NCBI GenBank assembly: GCA_937911175.1
Contig: CALDSE010000012.1
Span: forward strand, 1-64,000
DNA length: 64,000 nucleotides
Reading direction: 5' to 3'
Origin: an uncultured Sediminibacterium sp.
GTDB taxonomy: Bacteria; Bacteroidota; Bacteroidia; Chitinophagales; Chitinophagaceae
Below the pieces are notes generated by a model. The model was not told where the DNA came from. It did no database searches and saw nothing but the letters and a program-made list of their open reading frames with translations. The translations under genes and the position numbers were made by a program. This document shows positions 9,276-18,846 of this stretch, piece by piece (the stretch's first letter is position 1; every line of letters starts with the position of its first letter).

Positions 9276-11798
9276 TTAAAACAATTCAGGTTGTGTATCG
9301 TTAGGATCCTTTATGACTACTTTATTCTCCCAAGCCATTTCTACGGTTTTAGAGAAGTCGACTAATTTAGTACCAATGGCTTTCCAACCCATCAGATCCA
9401 CTATCTTACTCACTTTAAACTTCGTCTTTCTTACCTGTGCGCCTCTACCAGTACTAACGGCTAGTATAGGTTCTGCGAAAGTAGAAACAGCCTCCACATA
9501 GTTACCAGCACCTTCTTTAATAAAAGTAAAAGGTGTTTTTAAAGTAGTGGTTTCAATAAGAAAGCGTTTGATGTTAAACTGCAACTTTTCTTTATCTAAA
9601 TAAACAGCAGTTACAATTTTTTCAGGATTAAACTTCTCTATAAAAATTACTTTCTCTGGATCAAATCTTTGACTTTGTTCTGTATCGGTTACTTCATAAT
9701 TACCATCCTTGGTAATGACTAATAACTTCTCATCTTCAAAGGTACCCAAATAAATGCCTTTCTCCTCTGTATTTAAACGACCAAACTTATCGTCAAACCA
9801 TAATTTACGACCCGTTAGGGTACTTTTACCGGCTTCTTTTAGCTTTATGGCTTTTACAGGATACTTAGTAACCTGATTACCCACGCTACTTCTTCCCTTT
9901 ACTTCTAAGGTATCAAAGAAAAAGTCAAACTCTTTTATACGTGCCGAACAATTAGGGCTTAATATGACTTTCACCGATTCTGCCTCCCCATTCATATTCA
10001 CCGACATATAATGCACTTTCGACTTCTCTGTACTCTTGGCTAAAAAATATTCTTTATCACGGGTTACACCGGTAACATTAAAACGTTTTGAATAAGTAAT
10101 ACCTGAAGCGCCGTCGGAATACACCATATTATAGGTGGTGCGTTCGTCATTTTTCTGAAAGACAGCTGCATGTATGATATCTTTTCCAATAAATACTTTA
10201 TCTGAAACCTTGACCACTTTCATCACCCCCGATTTAGCGAAGGCTATGATATCATCATAGTCGGTACAATCACATAAAAATTCATCTTTCTTTAAGCTGG
10301 TACCCACAAAACCTTCTGCTCTATTAATGTATAATTTAGTATTGGCAATAGCCACCTGCTTCACTTGAATGGTATCGAATTCTTTAATTTCTGTTTTACG
10401 CTCCTTACCCTTACCATATTTCTTAGCTAGATTTTCGTAATAAGCCACACAATAATCCACTAAATTGGCTAAATGATTTTTAACTTCTCTAATTTCTTCT
10501 TCAATAGTTTTTATTTGCGCATTTAACTCGTCAATATCTAGTTTGTAAATTCTTCTAACGGGCTTATCAGTCAATTTTAAAATATCGGCACGCTCAATGG
10601 TTTTTTTAAATTTCTTTTTGAAAGGTTGAAAAGCATCGTTAATAGCATCTATAACTTTATCCCAGCTCGCATGTTTCTTTTCTAGTTCCTTATATATTTT
10701 TTCTTCAAAGAATATTTTTTCTAAACTAGTGAAATGCCATTTGTCTTCTAATTCTCTTAATTGAATTTTTAATTCTAATTCTAATAAGCCCTTGGTATGA
10801 TCTACAGAATGACGCAGTAAATCGGAAGCGCCTAGAAACTGAGGTCTTTGGTTAACAATTACACAGGCATTAGGCGAGATACTTATTTCACAATCGGTAA
10901 AGGCATATAGTGCATCAATGGTAATATCCGGAGAAATGCCTGTGGCTAAATCAATTTGTATTTCTACTTCAGCAGCCGTTACATCGGTCACTTTTTTAAT
11001 TTTAATTTTACCTTGGTCATTGGCCTTGGTAATACTTTCCATGAGTTGAGTGGTGGTCACACCATAAGGAACGTCTTTGATAACTAAAGTTTTCTTATCA
11101 AACTCTTCAATATGTGCTCTTACTCTTACTTTGCTTCCTCTTCTTCCATCATTATAATTACTGGCATCAATCATACCCCCTGTTTGAAAATCGGGCAATA
11201 ATTGAAACTTCTTTCCTCTTAAATGTTTTATTGCAGCATCGGTAAGTTCTATAAAATTATGTGGTAAAATTTTAGTGGATAAACCCACTGCTATACCATC
11301 GGCTCCTTGTGCTAATAATAAAGGAAATTTCATTGGAAGTGTTACGGGCTCTTGCTTACGACCATCATAACTTAAAGCCCAATCGGTGGTTTTACCATTA
11401 AAGGCTACCTCTAAAGCAAACTTGCTTAAACGCGCTTCAATATATCTAGCTGCCGCTGCATCATCTCCTGTTCTCACATCTCCCCAGTTACCTTGGGTTT
11501 CAACTAGCATATCTTTCTGACCAATATTCACCAAAGCATCTCCAATACTTGCATCTCCATGCGGATGATATTGCATACTTTGTCCAATAATATTAGCCAC
11601 TTTATTAAACCTGCCATCATCCATTTCCTTCATGGCATGTAAAATTCTGCGTTGTACTGGTTTTAATCCATCTTCAATAGCAGGCACAGCACGCTCTAAT
11701 ATTACATAAGAAGCATATTCTAAGAACCAATTTTTATATTGGCCTTGTACACCTGACTCATTTTCTGTAACCCTACTTAAATTTTTCTCTTTTGCCAT
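9276..11798 (-). CDS. parC: DNA topoisomerase IV subunit A
   Basis: An 840-residue type IIA topoisomerase A subunit that cleaves and rejoins DNA to decatenate chromosomes with ParE. The breakage-reunion domain (about 20-460) contains the winged helix with YHPHGDASIGDAL and the catalytic Tyr119 in AAARYIEARLS. A coiled-coil region follows, then a C-terminal beta-pinwheel (about 480-800) that lacks a GyrA-box-like sequence that I can recognise. The partner parE is three genes upstream in the same block. Assignment to topoisomerase IV rather than gyrase rests on this pairing and the divergent C-terminal domain. Confidence 0.9.
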   Translation of the reverse strand: MAKEKNLSRVTENESGVQGQYKNWFLEYASYVILERAVPAIEDGLKPVQRRILHAMKEMDDGRFNKVANIIGQSMQYHPHGDASIGDALVNIGQKDMLVETQGNWGDVRTGDDAAAARYIEARLSKFALEVAFNGKTTDWALSYDGRKQEPVTLPMKFPLLLAQGADGIAVGLSTKILPHNFIELTDAAIKHLRGKKFQLLPDFQTGGMIDASNYNDGRRGSKVRVRAHIEEFDKKTLVIKDVPYGVTTTQLMESITKANDQGKIKIKKVTDVTAAEVEIQIDLATGISPDITIDALYAFTDCEISISPNACVIVNQRPQFLGASDLLRHSVDHTKGLLELELKIQLRELEDKWHFTSLEKIFFEEKIYKELEKKHASWDKVIDAINDAFQPFKKKFKKTIERADILKLTDKPVRRIYKLDIDELNAQIKTIEEEIREVKNHLANLVDYCVAYYENLAKKYGKGKERKTEIKEFDTIQVKQVAIANTKLYINRAEGFVGTSLKKDEFLCDCTDYDDIIAFAKSGVMKVVKVSDKVFIGKDIIHAAVFQKNDERTTYNMVYSDGASGITYSKRFNVTGVTRDKEYFLAKSTEKSKVHYMSVNMNGEAESVKVILSPNCSARIKEFDFFFDTLEVKGRSSVGNQVTKYPVKAIKLKEAGKSTLTGRKLWFDDKFGRLNTEEKGIYLGTFEDEKLLVITKDGNYEVTDTEQSQRFDPEKVIFIEKFNPEKIVTAVYLDKEKLQFNIKRFLIETTTLKTPFTFIKEGAGNYVEAVSTFAEPILAVSTGRGAQVRKTKFKVSKIVDLMGWKAIGTKLVDFSKTVEMAWENKVVIKDPNDTQPELF

Positions 11799-11810
11799 AT
11801 TTTATCTTCA

Positions 11811-12179
11811 TTAGAGACGGTAAGTATCTTCACTACCTTCTACTAAACTATTTAATTCTATAAAAATAATATCTGTTAGCGCCTTTACTTCATGCCAAAC
11901 ATTGGCTTTAATAATCACTCTTGAAGGCGCTTCAATAGTGATGGTACCTTGTTCTTCTGTGCCTAAGTTTTTCCAGTTCATAGTAATTGACCCCTGCACC
12001 AGTAACATTTCTTCAGGGTTCTTGCCTGGCGACTTCCCTTTGTGATAATGCTGCCCACTAATAGTTCCAGCCTTTCTATATACTAGTAAAAACTCTCCCG
12101 TTCTATTGGTGCTAAAATAATGCAGGGCGCCCCGCTCATCTATTGCCTTCACATCTATTATAGAAACTGATACACTCAT
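11811..12179 (-). CDS. Cupin-fold protein
   Basis: A 122-residue single-domain beta-barrel protein. A GQHYHKGKSPGKNPEEMLLV segment gives a cupin-like metal-binding motif (His, His and Glu), and NVWHEVKAL supplies a second motif histidine. It resembles WxcM/FdtA-type sugar ketoisomerase cupins but lacks anything that fixes a substrate. It sits between the DUF1835 gene and parC with gaps of 48 and 12 bases, so it is likely co-transcribed with topoisomerase IV genes; a functional tie to them is not shown. Confidence 0.7.
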   Translation of the reverse strand: MSVSVSIIDVKAIDERGALHYFSTNRTGEFLLVYRKAGTISGQHYHKGKSPGKNPEEMLLVQGSITMNWKNLGTEEQGTITIEAPSRVIIKANVWHEVKALTDIIFIELNSLVEGSEDTYRL

Positions 12180-12227
12180 TTTATTATTTTAAAGAACTAT
12201 TTATTCTTGTTCTACTAATTTATATTT

Positions 12228-13058
12228 TTAATCTTCTACCACCACCGAAGAGCCACCTGGCATTTGCACCACGATATCTTTCCAACCTTTCTGCCAATTA
12301 CCTGCTAGTACTACCTTGCCTATTTCTTGCATGGCTTTTAATCTTGATACAATAAAAGCATCTCCTGTTTTAATTTTCATTTTACTTATTATATGCGCCA
12401 AAGCACTAGGAAGTTTTTGTGCATTTTTAGTAAGTAATGAAAAAATATCTTTATCATAAAACGAAGCAGACATACTTACTAATTTCTTACCACCTTCTAA
12501 AAAGCGAACACCTTCATTTTCTTGACATAATTTTTTCCACTCATCCGGATCAATTTCAAATTCACTTAAAGTAATTGGTCGCGCTAATTTTTTAGCTTTC
12601 AAAAATTCTTTAGGTTGTATTTCATTTAAATAGGTAGGATAAAATAATTGACCTTTATCATTTAAAAAAGGAAGATTATTTAAATATAAAACCTGCAAAC
12701 GACCTTGATAAGGTTTCAACTGACTCATTAACCAATAATATCCGCAAACATCATGTGCATTTTGTCCCATCCAAAACCAAACTTCTTCTTCCAGGTTTTC
12801 TTCTAAACTTTGAATAAGTTCATGCACGGTTAATTTATCATCCACTATAGCTAGCTGTTCTTCATAGGGAGAATGCTCCAATATATTTTTCCACCAATCG
12901 CGTCTAGCCTGATAACCTTCTGTTTCATAGATATCTAATAGAGGGCCCACGGCATAATCGTCCTTTATTTCAATGACCTTACCTGCTAGTGTCTCATCTA
13001 ATGCTATGGCGGCTTCAATAGAAGCCATATCTGCTGTATTAAATACTAAGTGTATCAT
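12228..13058 (-). CDS. DUF1835 domain-containing protein
   Basis: A 276-residue protein of unknown function. The N-terminal part (about 1-130) matches DUF1835 ([32 protein letters not shown] and [18 protein letters not shown]); the C-terminal part (about 160-270) resembles the associated DUF3658. No catalytic motif is obvious, though the first strand-loop-helix and the W-x-G-Q-N-A-x-D segment are conserved in the family. Its first 20 bases overlap the end of parE in another frame, so it is translationally coupled to a topoisomerase subunit. Confidence 0.8.
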   Translation of the reverse strand: MIHLVFNTADMASIEAAIALDETLAGKVIEIKDDYAVGPLLDIYETEGYQARRDWWKNILEHSPYEEQLAIVDDKLTVHELIQSLEENLEEEVWFWMGQNAHDVCGYYWLMSQLKPYQGRLQVLYLNNLPFLNDKGQLFYPTYLNEIQPKEFLKAKKLARPITLSEFEIDPDEWKKLCQENEGVRFLEGGKKLVSMSASFYDKDIFSLLTKNAQKLPSALAHIISKMKIKTGDAFIVSRLKAMQEIGKVVLAGNWQKGWKDIVVQMPGGSSVVVED

Positions 13059-14934
13059 GCGCTTTATCCAATTCTACTTTTAAATTATTGATAATAAAAT
13101 CCTGTCTCTCTTGGGTGTTTTTACCCATATAATATTCTAATAAATGCTGAATATGATCTCCTTGTTCTAAAATAACCGGATCTAATTTTATATCTGCATT
13201 AATAAACTTGCCAAATTCTTCTGGACTAATCTCTCCTAGTCCTTTAAACCTTGTAATCTCTGGCTTAGTACCTAATTCTTTGATAGCAGCTTGTTTCTCA
13301 GCTTCATCATAACAATAAATAGTCTTTTGTTTATTACGCACTCTAAATAATGGCGTCTCTAAAACAAATACATGGCCTTTCTTAACTAAGTCTGGGAAAA
13401 ATTGCAAGAAGAAGGTGAGAATTAATAATCGAATATGCATACCATCCACATCGGCATCGGTAGCAATCACAATTTGATTATAACGCAAGCCATCTAATCC
13501 TTCTTCGATATTTAAAGCGTGTTGCAATAAATTAAATTCTTCATTTTCGTAAACCACTTTTTTCGTTAAGCCAAAAGCATTTAAAGGTTTACCTCTTAAA
13601 CTAAATACAGCTTGTGTGTCTACATTTCTAGACTTCGTTATACTTCCACTTGCAGAATCTCCCTCAGTAATAAATAAAGTACTTCCTTGTTGTGAGGAAA
13701 TAAACATTTCTTTATTCTTAGTAGGTAAATCGTCATTCAAATGCACACGACAATCTCTTAATTTTTTATTATGCAAATTGGCTTTCTTAGCCCTTTCATT
13801 GGCTAATTTTTTAATACCGGCTAATTCTTTTCTTTCGTGTTCGTTTTGTTCAATTCTTTTTTTAAGCGCTTCGGCGGTGGCTGTATTTCTATGTAAAAAA
13901 TTATCTAATTCTTTGGCTAAAAATTCAGTAATAAAATTTTTCATACTTGGCCCGCCATCGGCTACATTCTGCGAACCTAATTTTGTTTTGGTCTGACTTT
14001 CAAATACAGGCTCTTGCACTCTCACCGAAATAGCAGCTACAATACTGGTTCTAATATCAGAAGCGTCGTAATCTTTTTTATAGAAATCGCGAATTACTTT
14101 TATATAGGCTTCTCTAAAGGCTTGTTGATGTGTTCCTCCTTGTGTAGTATACTGTCCATTCACAAAAGAAAAAATATCTTCTCCATAATCGTTGTTATGA
14201 GACATAGCCACTTCAATATCTTCTCCTTTTAAATGTATAATAGGATATCTAAGTTCGTCTGGATTGGTTTTTCTTTCAAGTAAGTCCAATAAGCCATTTT
14301 TACTGACATACTTTTTATCATTAAATAAAATACTTAAACCCGCGTTTAAATAACAGTAGTTCCATAATTGTCCATCAATATATTCATGTATATAATGGAA
14401 ATTTTTAAACATAGAAGTGTCGGGTGTAAACACCACCAAGGTACCATTGGCTTCCGTCGTTTTTATTTCTTTTGTCTCTTGAACGAGTACTCCTTTTTTA
14501 AAAGTGGCTGTTCTTTGTTTACCTTCTCTAAATGCAGTTACTAAAAAGTCTTCACTTAAAGCGTTCACTGCTTTTGTACCCACTCCATTTAAGCCCACCG
14601 ATTTTTGGAAGGCCTTACTATCGTATTTAGCACCTGTATTTATTTTACTTACTACATCTACTATTTTTCCAAGTGGAATGCCACGACCATAATCGCGTAT
14701 AGTTACTTCTTTACCTACTATACCTATTTCAATTTGTTTACCATAACCCATGGTGTGTTCATCGATACAGTTATCAATGACTTCTTTCATCAGTACATAA
14801 ATACCATCATCAGGAGCTGAACCATCTCCTAATTTACCAATATACATACCTGGTCTTAATCGTATATGCTCCTTCCAATCTAAAGACCGAATCGAATCTT
14901 CGTTATACTCTGATGGAATCTTAGTTTCTGCCAT
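13039..14934 (-). CDS. parE: DNA topoisomerase IV subunit B
   Basis: A 631-residue GHKL ATPase subunit that supplies strand passage for ParC. The ATP site shows [16 protein letters not shown] and [13 protein letters not shown]; the TOPRIM domain shows EGDSASGS and [12 protein letters not shown]. The ATG at 14934 ([18 protein letters not shown]) was chosen over an in-frame start 90 bases upstream, because that extension would overrun the promoter found at 14979-15008. It heads the leftward block with DUF1835, cupin, parC, cvfB-like gene and thiolase. Confidence 0.92.
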   Translation of the reverse strand: MAETKIPSEYNEDSIRSLDWKEHIRLRPGMYIGKLGDGSAPDDGIYVLMKEVIDNCIDEHTMGYGKQIEIGIVGKEVTIRDYGRGIPLGKIVDVVSKINTGAKYDSKAFQKSVGLNGVGTKAVNALSEDFLVTAFREGKQRTATFKKGVLVQETKEIKTTEANGTLVVFTPDTSMFKNFHYIHEYIDGQLWNYCYLNAGLSILFNDKKYVSKNGLLDLLERKTNPDELRYPIIHLKGEDIEVAMSHNNDYGEDIFSFVNGQYTTQGGTHQQAFREAYIKVIRDFYKKDYDASDIRTSIVAAISVRVQEPVFESQTKTKLGSQNVADGGPSMKNFITEFLAKELDNFLHRNTATAEALKKRIEQNEHERKELAGIKKLANERAKKANLHNKKLRDCRVHLNDDLPTKNKEMFISSQQGSTLFITEGDSASGSITKSRNVDTQAVFSLRGKPLNAFGLTKKVVYENEEFNLLQHALNIEEGLDGLRYNQIVIATDADVDGMHIRLLILTFFLQFFPDLVKKGHVFVLETPLFRVRNKQKTIYCYDEAEKQAAIKELGTKPEITRFKGLGEISPEEFGKFINADIKLDPVILEQGDHIQHLLEYYMGKNTQERQDFIINNLKVELDKAHDTLSI

Positions 14935-14978
14935 AATTATCAATGCTTTAGGGGCATAAAAAGGCCCTTGTCTGACTG

Positions 14979-15008
14979 CAAATCTAATGAGCGTGGTGGT
15001 TACCCCAA
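14979..15008 (-). promoter_or_regulatory. Two-box Bacteroidota promoter of the parE block
   Basis: On the minus strand a TTG box (15008-15006) is followed after exactly 19 bases by TAGATTTG (14986-14979), matching TTG-N19-TAnnTTTG. The predicted transcript starts some 40 bases before the parE ATG. This is the best protein-gene promoter match in the window. Confidence 0.7.
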
Positions 15009-15211
15009 TTTTACTTTTCACCAAATGCCCTAATTATGTGGATAAACGATTATTCTCTTATCTTTAAAGCATCAAAATAGACCCAAAATACCCTATTACC
15101 GACCTTTCTTATATCAAACAGAAGGCAGGCGAATTAAGCGCAGAAAACGATCAATTCCAGGCATTTCTGACTGAAATAGATAGTGAAGCCCTTGACGAGG
15201 AAGCTTTTTCG

Positions 15212-15598
15212 TTGTCGGAACAAATTACTCCTCAAATTGATTGCACATGCTGTGGAAATTGTTGTAAAAGCTTAATGGTAAACATTGACGAAGCCGAAGC
15301 ATCTAATTTGGCGAATCATTTAGGTAAAACCAGGGAGGCATTTGATGAAGCCTATATTTCAAAAGGGGAATCGGGAAGAATGGTTATTAATGCTATACCC
15401 TGTCATTTTTTAGTGGGAAATAGTTGTTCAGTGTATGAACACCGTTTTGCAGGGTGCAAAGAATTTCCTGCCTTTCACATTCCTCAATTAAAAAAAAGAA
15501 TGTTTACGACTTATATGCATTACGACCGTTGCCCTATTATATTTAATGTGGTAGAAAATTTGAAGTTAAATTTACATTTTAAGAAACCAGAAGAATAA
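15212..15598 (+). CDS. YkgJ-family cysteine-cluster (metal-binding) protein
   Basis: A small cytoplasmic protein with a cysteine cluster: CTCCGNCCK near the start, then CHF, CSVYEHRFAGCKEFP and a late CP, the spacing typical of YkgJ-type putative zinc or iron chelators. The annotated start is a TTG (the first standard start in the frame). However, the same frame stays open from 15068 and reads as a plausible helical N-terminus like that of relatives, with no ATG, GTG or TTG before 15212; the real protein may start near 15071 at a non-standard codon. The stop is two bases before namZ, so the two are probably co-transcribed. Function is unproven. Confidence 0.75.
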   Translation: MSEQITPQIDCTCCGNCCKSLMVNIDEAEASNLANHLGKTREAFDEAYISKGESGRMVINAIPCHFLVGNSCSVYEHRFAGCKEFPAFHIPQLKKRMFTTYMHYDRCPIIFNVVENLKLNLHFKKPEE

Positions 15599-15600
15599 TA

Positions 15601-16770
15601 ATGAGCATTCAATTTGGCATAGATAATTTACTTGCACTTGATCCAAAATGGAAAACAAAAAAGATTGCTTTTTTGACCAACGATGCTGCCACCACTTCTA
15701 AAGGAATTGCAAGTAGAAAGGCTTTAATAGACGCTGGATTTAATATCATTCAATTATTTTCACCAGAACATGGCATAAGCACAAAGGGAGCAGATGGACA
15801 TAAAATTAAAGACCAAGTAGACCCAATTACTAAATTAGCTATCATTAGTTTATATAATGAAAAATTAGCCCCCACTAAAGAAGATTTAAAAGGTATTGAT
15901 GTATTAATATTTGATATACCAGATGCAGGCACTAGATTCTATACCTATTTATGGACAATGAGTTATTTTATTGAAGCGGCTGCAAAATTTAATTTACCCA
16001 TATACATATTAGACAGACCAAACCCATTAGGAGGCATGTTTAATTTGGTAGAAGGCCCCATGCTCGATAGTTCGCTGAGTAGTTTCATAGGAAGGTTCTC
16101 TATCCCTATAAAACATCAATCTAGTTTTGGCGAATTGGCTAAGTATTTTAATGAAAGTCAAAACTGGAATGCCGATTTAAAAGTAATTCCTTGTAAAAAT
16201 TTAAAAAGAGAAGATTTGTTTTTTGATTGGAATTATAAATGGGTAAACCCCTCGCCTGCACTTCAAAATTTTGAAGCTTGTTTATTGTATCCTGGTTTAT
16301 GTTTATTTGAAGCCACCAATGTTTCTGTGGGCAGAGGCAGTGATTATAGTTTTGAATGGATAGGCGCTTCTTGGTTTAATATGCCCGCCATTGTAATGGT
16401 TTGGCAAAATATTTTAAAAGACGATATCAAAATTGAAACCCTACGATTAACCATGTTAGTTGATAATGAAATTGAAGATATCAAAGGCATACGGATTAAA
16501 GTCATTGCACCGAATGCATTTAATCCGGTGTTGACAGGGTTGATATTCTTAAAGCTAATTAAGGACATTCACCCACAAGATTTTAAATGGCAACCTTACC
16601 CAACGAATGTAAACCCTACTGGCGCGAATCATTTATCTTTACTATTAGGCATACCCGATGCTGAAAAACTTTTCGACCTGCCATTAAAAGACTGGTTAAA
16701 CAAAGTGGTATCGGCTTTAAAGGTGACACAATGGGAAAAAACAATGCAACCTTACTTGCTTTATGATTAA
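15601..16770 (+). CDS. namZ: NamZ-like exo-beta-N-acetylmuramidase (DUF1343)
   Basis: A 389-residue DUF1343 protein. Characterised NamZ enzymes (Bacillus subtilis, Tannerella) remove terminal N-acetylmuramic acid from peptidoglycan fragments. Conserved segments here are FSPEHG (Glu56, His57), DIPDAGTRFYTY, DRPNPLGG, and EATNVSVGRG. It begins directly two bases after the YkgJ-like stop and has no signal peptide, so a cytoplasmic recycling role would be expected rather than the secreted role of BsNamZ. Its last eight bases overlap the sulfatase-family gene. Specific activity is inferred from family only. Confidence 0.85.
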   Translation: MSIQFGIDNLLALDPKWKTKKIAFLTNDAATTSKGIASRKALIDAGFNIIQLFSPEHGISTKGADGHKIKDQVDPITKLAIISLYNEKLAPTKEDLKGIDVLIFDIPDAGTRFYTYLWTMSYFIEAAAKFNLPIYILDRPNPLGGMFNLVEGPMLDSSLSSFIGRFSIPIKHQSSFGELAKYFNESQNWNADLKVIPCKNLKREDLFFDWNYKWVNPSPALQNFEACLLYPGLCLFEATNVSVGRGSDYSFEWIGASWFNMPAIVMVWQNILKDDIKIETLRLTMLVDNEIEDIKGIRIKVIAPNAFNPVLTGLIFLKLIKDIHPQDFKWQPYPTNVNPTGANHLSLLLGIPDAEKLFDLPLKDWLNKVVSALKVTQWEKTMQPYLLYD

Positions 16771-18796
16771 TGAATCAAATATGAGAAAAACATTTTTACC
16801 AAAAACAATTAGATGGACATTATTATTAGGAATGAGTTTCTTGATCATAATGAGCTTATTAAGATTCACTTTTGTAAAAAGCTTCTCAGCACCTGTAAGT
16901 TCAGACAACAATTTAACTGCTTCCTATATTTTAGGCTTTAGATACGATCTTAGGTATGTCACCATTGTAATGATGATCACTTTATTATTCTCCTATATAA
17001 AACCATTCAACCCCTTTGATAATAAATGGGGGGGAAAAATTGCCATTACAATTTGGATGCTTTTTGTAAGTCTTTTACTCTTTTTTTATACCGCCGATTT
17101 TATCCATTATGCTTATGTACACCAAAGATTAAATGCAAGTATTTTAAGCTATATCGATAACCCACTTATTTCTATGCAAATGATGTGGCAGTCCTATCCC
17201 ATCATTAGCATTATTATTACTTTTGCAGTGGTTGAATGGGTATTGTATAAATTCATTACTTATACTTTGGTTTTAAGTAATAAATATGAAACAGCAGGTT
17301 CAAAAGTTAAAATAGCTATTACCCAAATTGCATTTTTTATAATTCTACTATACAGTGCCATAGGTAATATTATATATGAAGGTGGCCAATATCCATTAAG
17401 ATGGAGTGACGCCTATAGTTTAGGCAGTGATTATAAAGCCAATCTAGCATTGAACCCAATGCAATCATTTTTTAGTACGCTTAATTTTAGGTCTTCCAAA
17501 ATAGATACTGATTTAATTAAAAATAATTACAGTGTGATGGCGGAATACTTGAACATACCCACTCATGAACAAGATGCTCAAAACCTTAAATTTTCTAGAG
17601 CCAATACTGTAGTAGAAAATGATACAGTAGCGCCTAAGATAAAAAATGTAGTACTAGTTATATGTGAATCGTTTTCAGCCTACAAAAGCTCTATGATGGG
17701 TAACCCCTTAAATACGACACCTTATTTCAATAACATGAAAAAGCAGGGCGTGTATTTTAACAGGGCCTTTTCTCCTGCTTATGGCACTGCTAGAGGAGTG
17801 TGGGCAGTTTTAACAGGCACACCCGATATATTAGAAGGCAAGACCTCTAGTAGAAATCCATTAGCAGTAGACCAACATACTATTATGTCTGAATTTAAGA
17901 ATTTTGAAAAGTATTATTTTTTAGGAGGTAGCACAAGATGGGCAAATATAAAAGGAGTATTAAACAATAATATTACAGATTTAAAAATATACGAACAAGG
18001 TAGCTATCAGTCTAGTGAAATTGATGTTTGGGGAATTAGCGATAAGAATTTATTCTTAGAGGCAAATAAAACACTAAGCAAAAATACAAAGCCATTCTTT
18101 GCCATTATTCAAACTGCCGACAACCACCGCCCTTATACTATTCCTGCTGAAGATGTAAAAGTATTCGTTAAAAAAACAGTACCCAAGGATTCTTTATTGA
18201 AGTACGGATTTGAAAACAATGACGAGTACAATGCTTTCCGGTATACCGACTTCTGCATTGAACAATTTATAGAAGCCGCAAAGAAAGAAAAATATTTCAA
18301 TGAAACTTTGTTTGTATTTATTGGCGATCATGGCATTAAAGGAGATGCAGGAACAATGTTACCTACCTCTTTTACAGAACAAGGTTTAACCAATATGCAT
18401 GTTCCCTTATTATTTTATGCGCCTTCCATTTTGCAGCCTAAAGAATATGCAATGCCAGTGTCTCAGGTAGATGTTATGCCAAGTATTGCTTCTTTATGCA
18501 ATATTCCATACACCAATACTACCATGGGTAAAAATGTATTTACTACAGTACAACAAAACAAGAACACGATATTCTTATACGACGATTTTAATCAACAAAT
18601 TGGAGTATTGAATAATGAATATTATTATGGGTATCAATTAAAAAATCCTAATAAGCCCATATTTGAAAGTGTTGTAAATAATAAAGTCGTTAAAAACGAT
18701 ACTGCACAAAAACAAATGGATATACTAACAAAGGCCATGTATGAAACATCTAAATACATGTTAATACATAATCAAAAACTATCTATTAAAAAGTAG
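16763..18796 (+). CDS. LTA synthase-like membrane sulfatase-family protein
   Basis: A 677-residue alkaline-phosphatase-superfamily protein with about five N-terminal membrane helices (to about residue 210) and a large periplasmic catalytic domain. It has the metal-binding VICESFSAYKSS (Glu302), a likely nucleophile Thr342 in AYGTARG, NHRPYTIP, and IGDHG (Asp522, His523). This is the architecture of LtaS-type and related phosphoglycerol or phosphoethanolamine transferases; Bacteroidota lack lipoteichoic acid, so the substrate is probably another envelope phospholipid or glycan. Met7 (ATG at 16781) is an alternative start. Overlap with namZ suggests coupled translation. Confidence 0.82.
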   Translation: MINESNMRKTFLPKTIRWTLLLGMSFLIIMSLLRFTFVKSFSAPVSSDNNLTASYILGFRYDLRYVTIVMMITLLFSYIKPFNPFDNKWGGKIAITIWMLFVSLLLFFYTADFIHYAYVHQRLNASILSYIDNPLISMQMMWQSYPIISIIITFAVVEWVLYKFITYTLVLSNKYETAGSKVKIAITQIAFFIILLYSAIGNIIYEGGQYPLRWSDAYSLGSDYKANLALNPMQSFFSTLNFRSSKIDTDLIKNNYSVMAEYLNIPTHEQDAQNLKFSRANTVVENDTVAPKIKNVVLVICESFSAYKSSMMGNPLNTTPYFNNMKKQGVYFNRAFSPAYGTARGVWAVLTGTPDILEGKTSSRNPLAVDQHTIMSEFKNFEKYYFLGGSTRWANIKGVLNNNITDLKIYEQGSYQSSEIDVWGISDKNLFLEANKTLSKNTKPFFAIIQTADNHRPYTIPAEDVKVFVKKTVPKDSLLKYGFENNDEYNAFRYTDFCIEQFIEAAKKEKYFNETLFVFIGDHGIKGDAGTMLPTSFTEQGLTNMHVPLLFYAPSILQPKEYAMPVSQVDVMPSIASLCNIPYTNTTMGKNVFTTVQQNKNTIFLYDDFNQQIGVLNNEYYYGYQLKNPNKPIFESVVNNKVVKNDTAQKQMDILTKAMYETSKYMLIHNQKLSIKK

Positions 18797-18846
18797 TTTT
18801 TATCTATAGTAGGAAATAAGGAATCTAATTTATAGCACTAAATTTA

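Noticed and set aside
13616-13996. 126-residue plus-strand frame opposite parE
   Set aside because: Fully antisense to conserved ParE sequence; low-complexity hydrophobic product typical of antisense of AT-rich genes.
15036-15080. Short ATG-initiated frame just before the YkgJ gene
   Set aside because: Only 14 codons, in a different frame from the YkgJ protein and without homology; it would need a frameshift to serve as the missing start.
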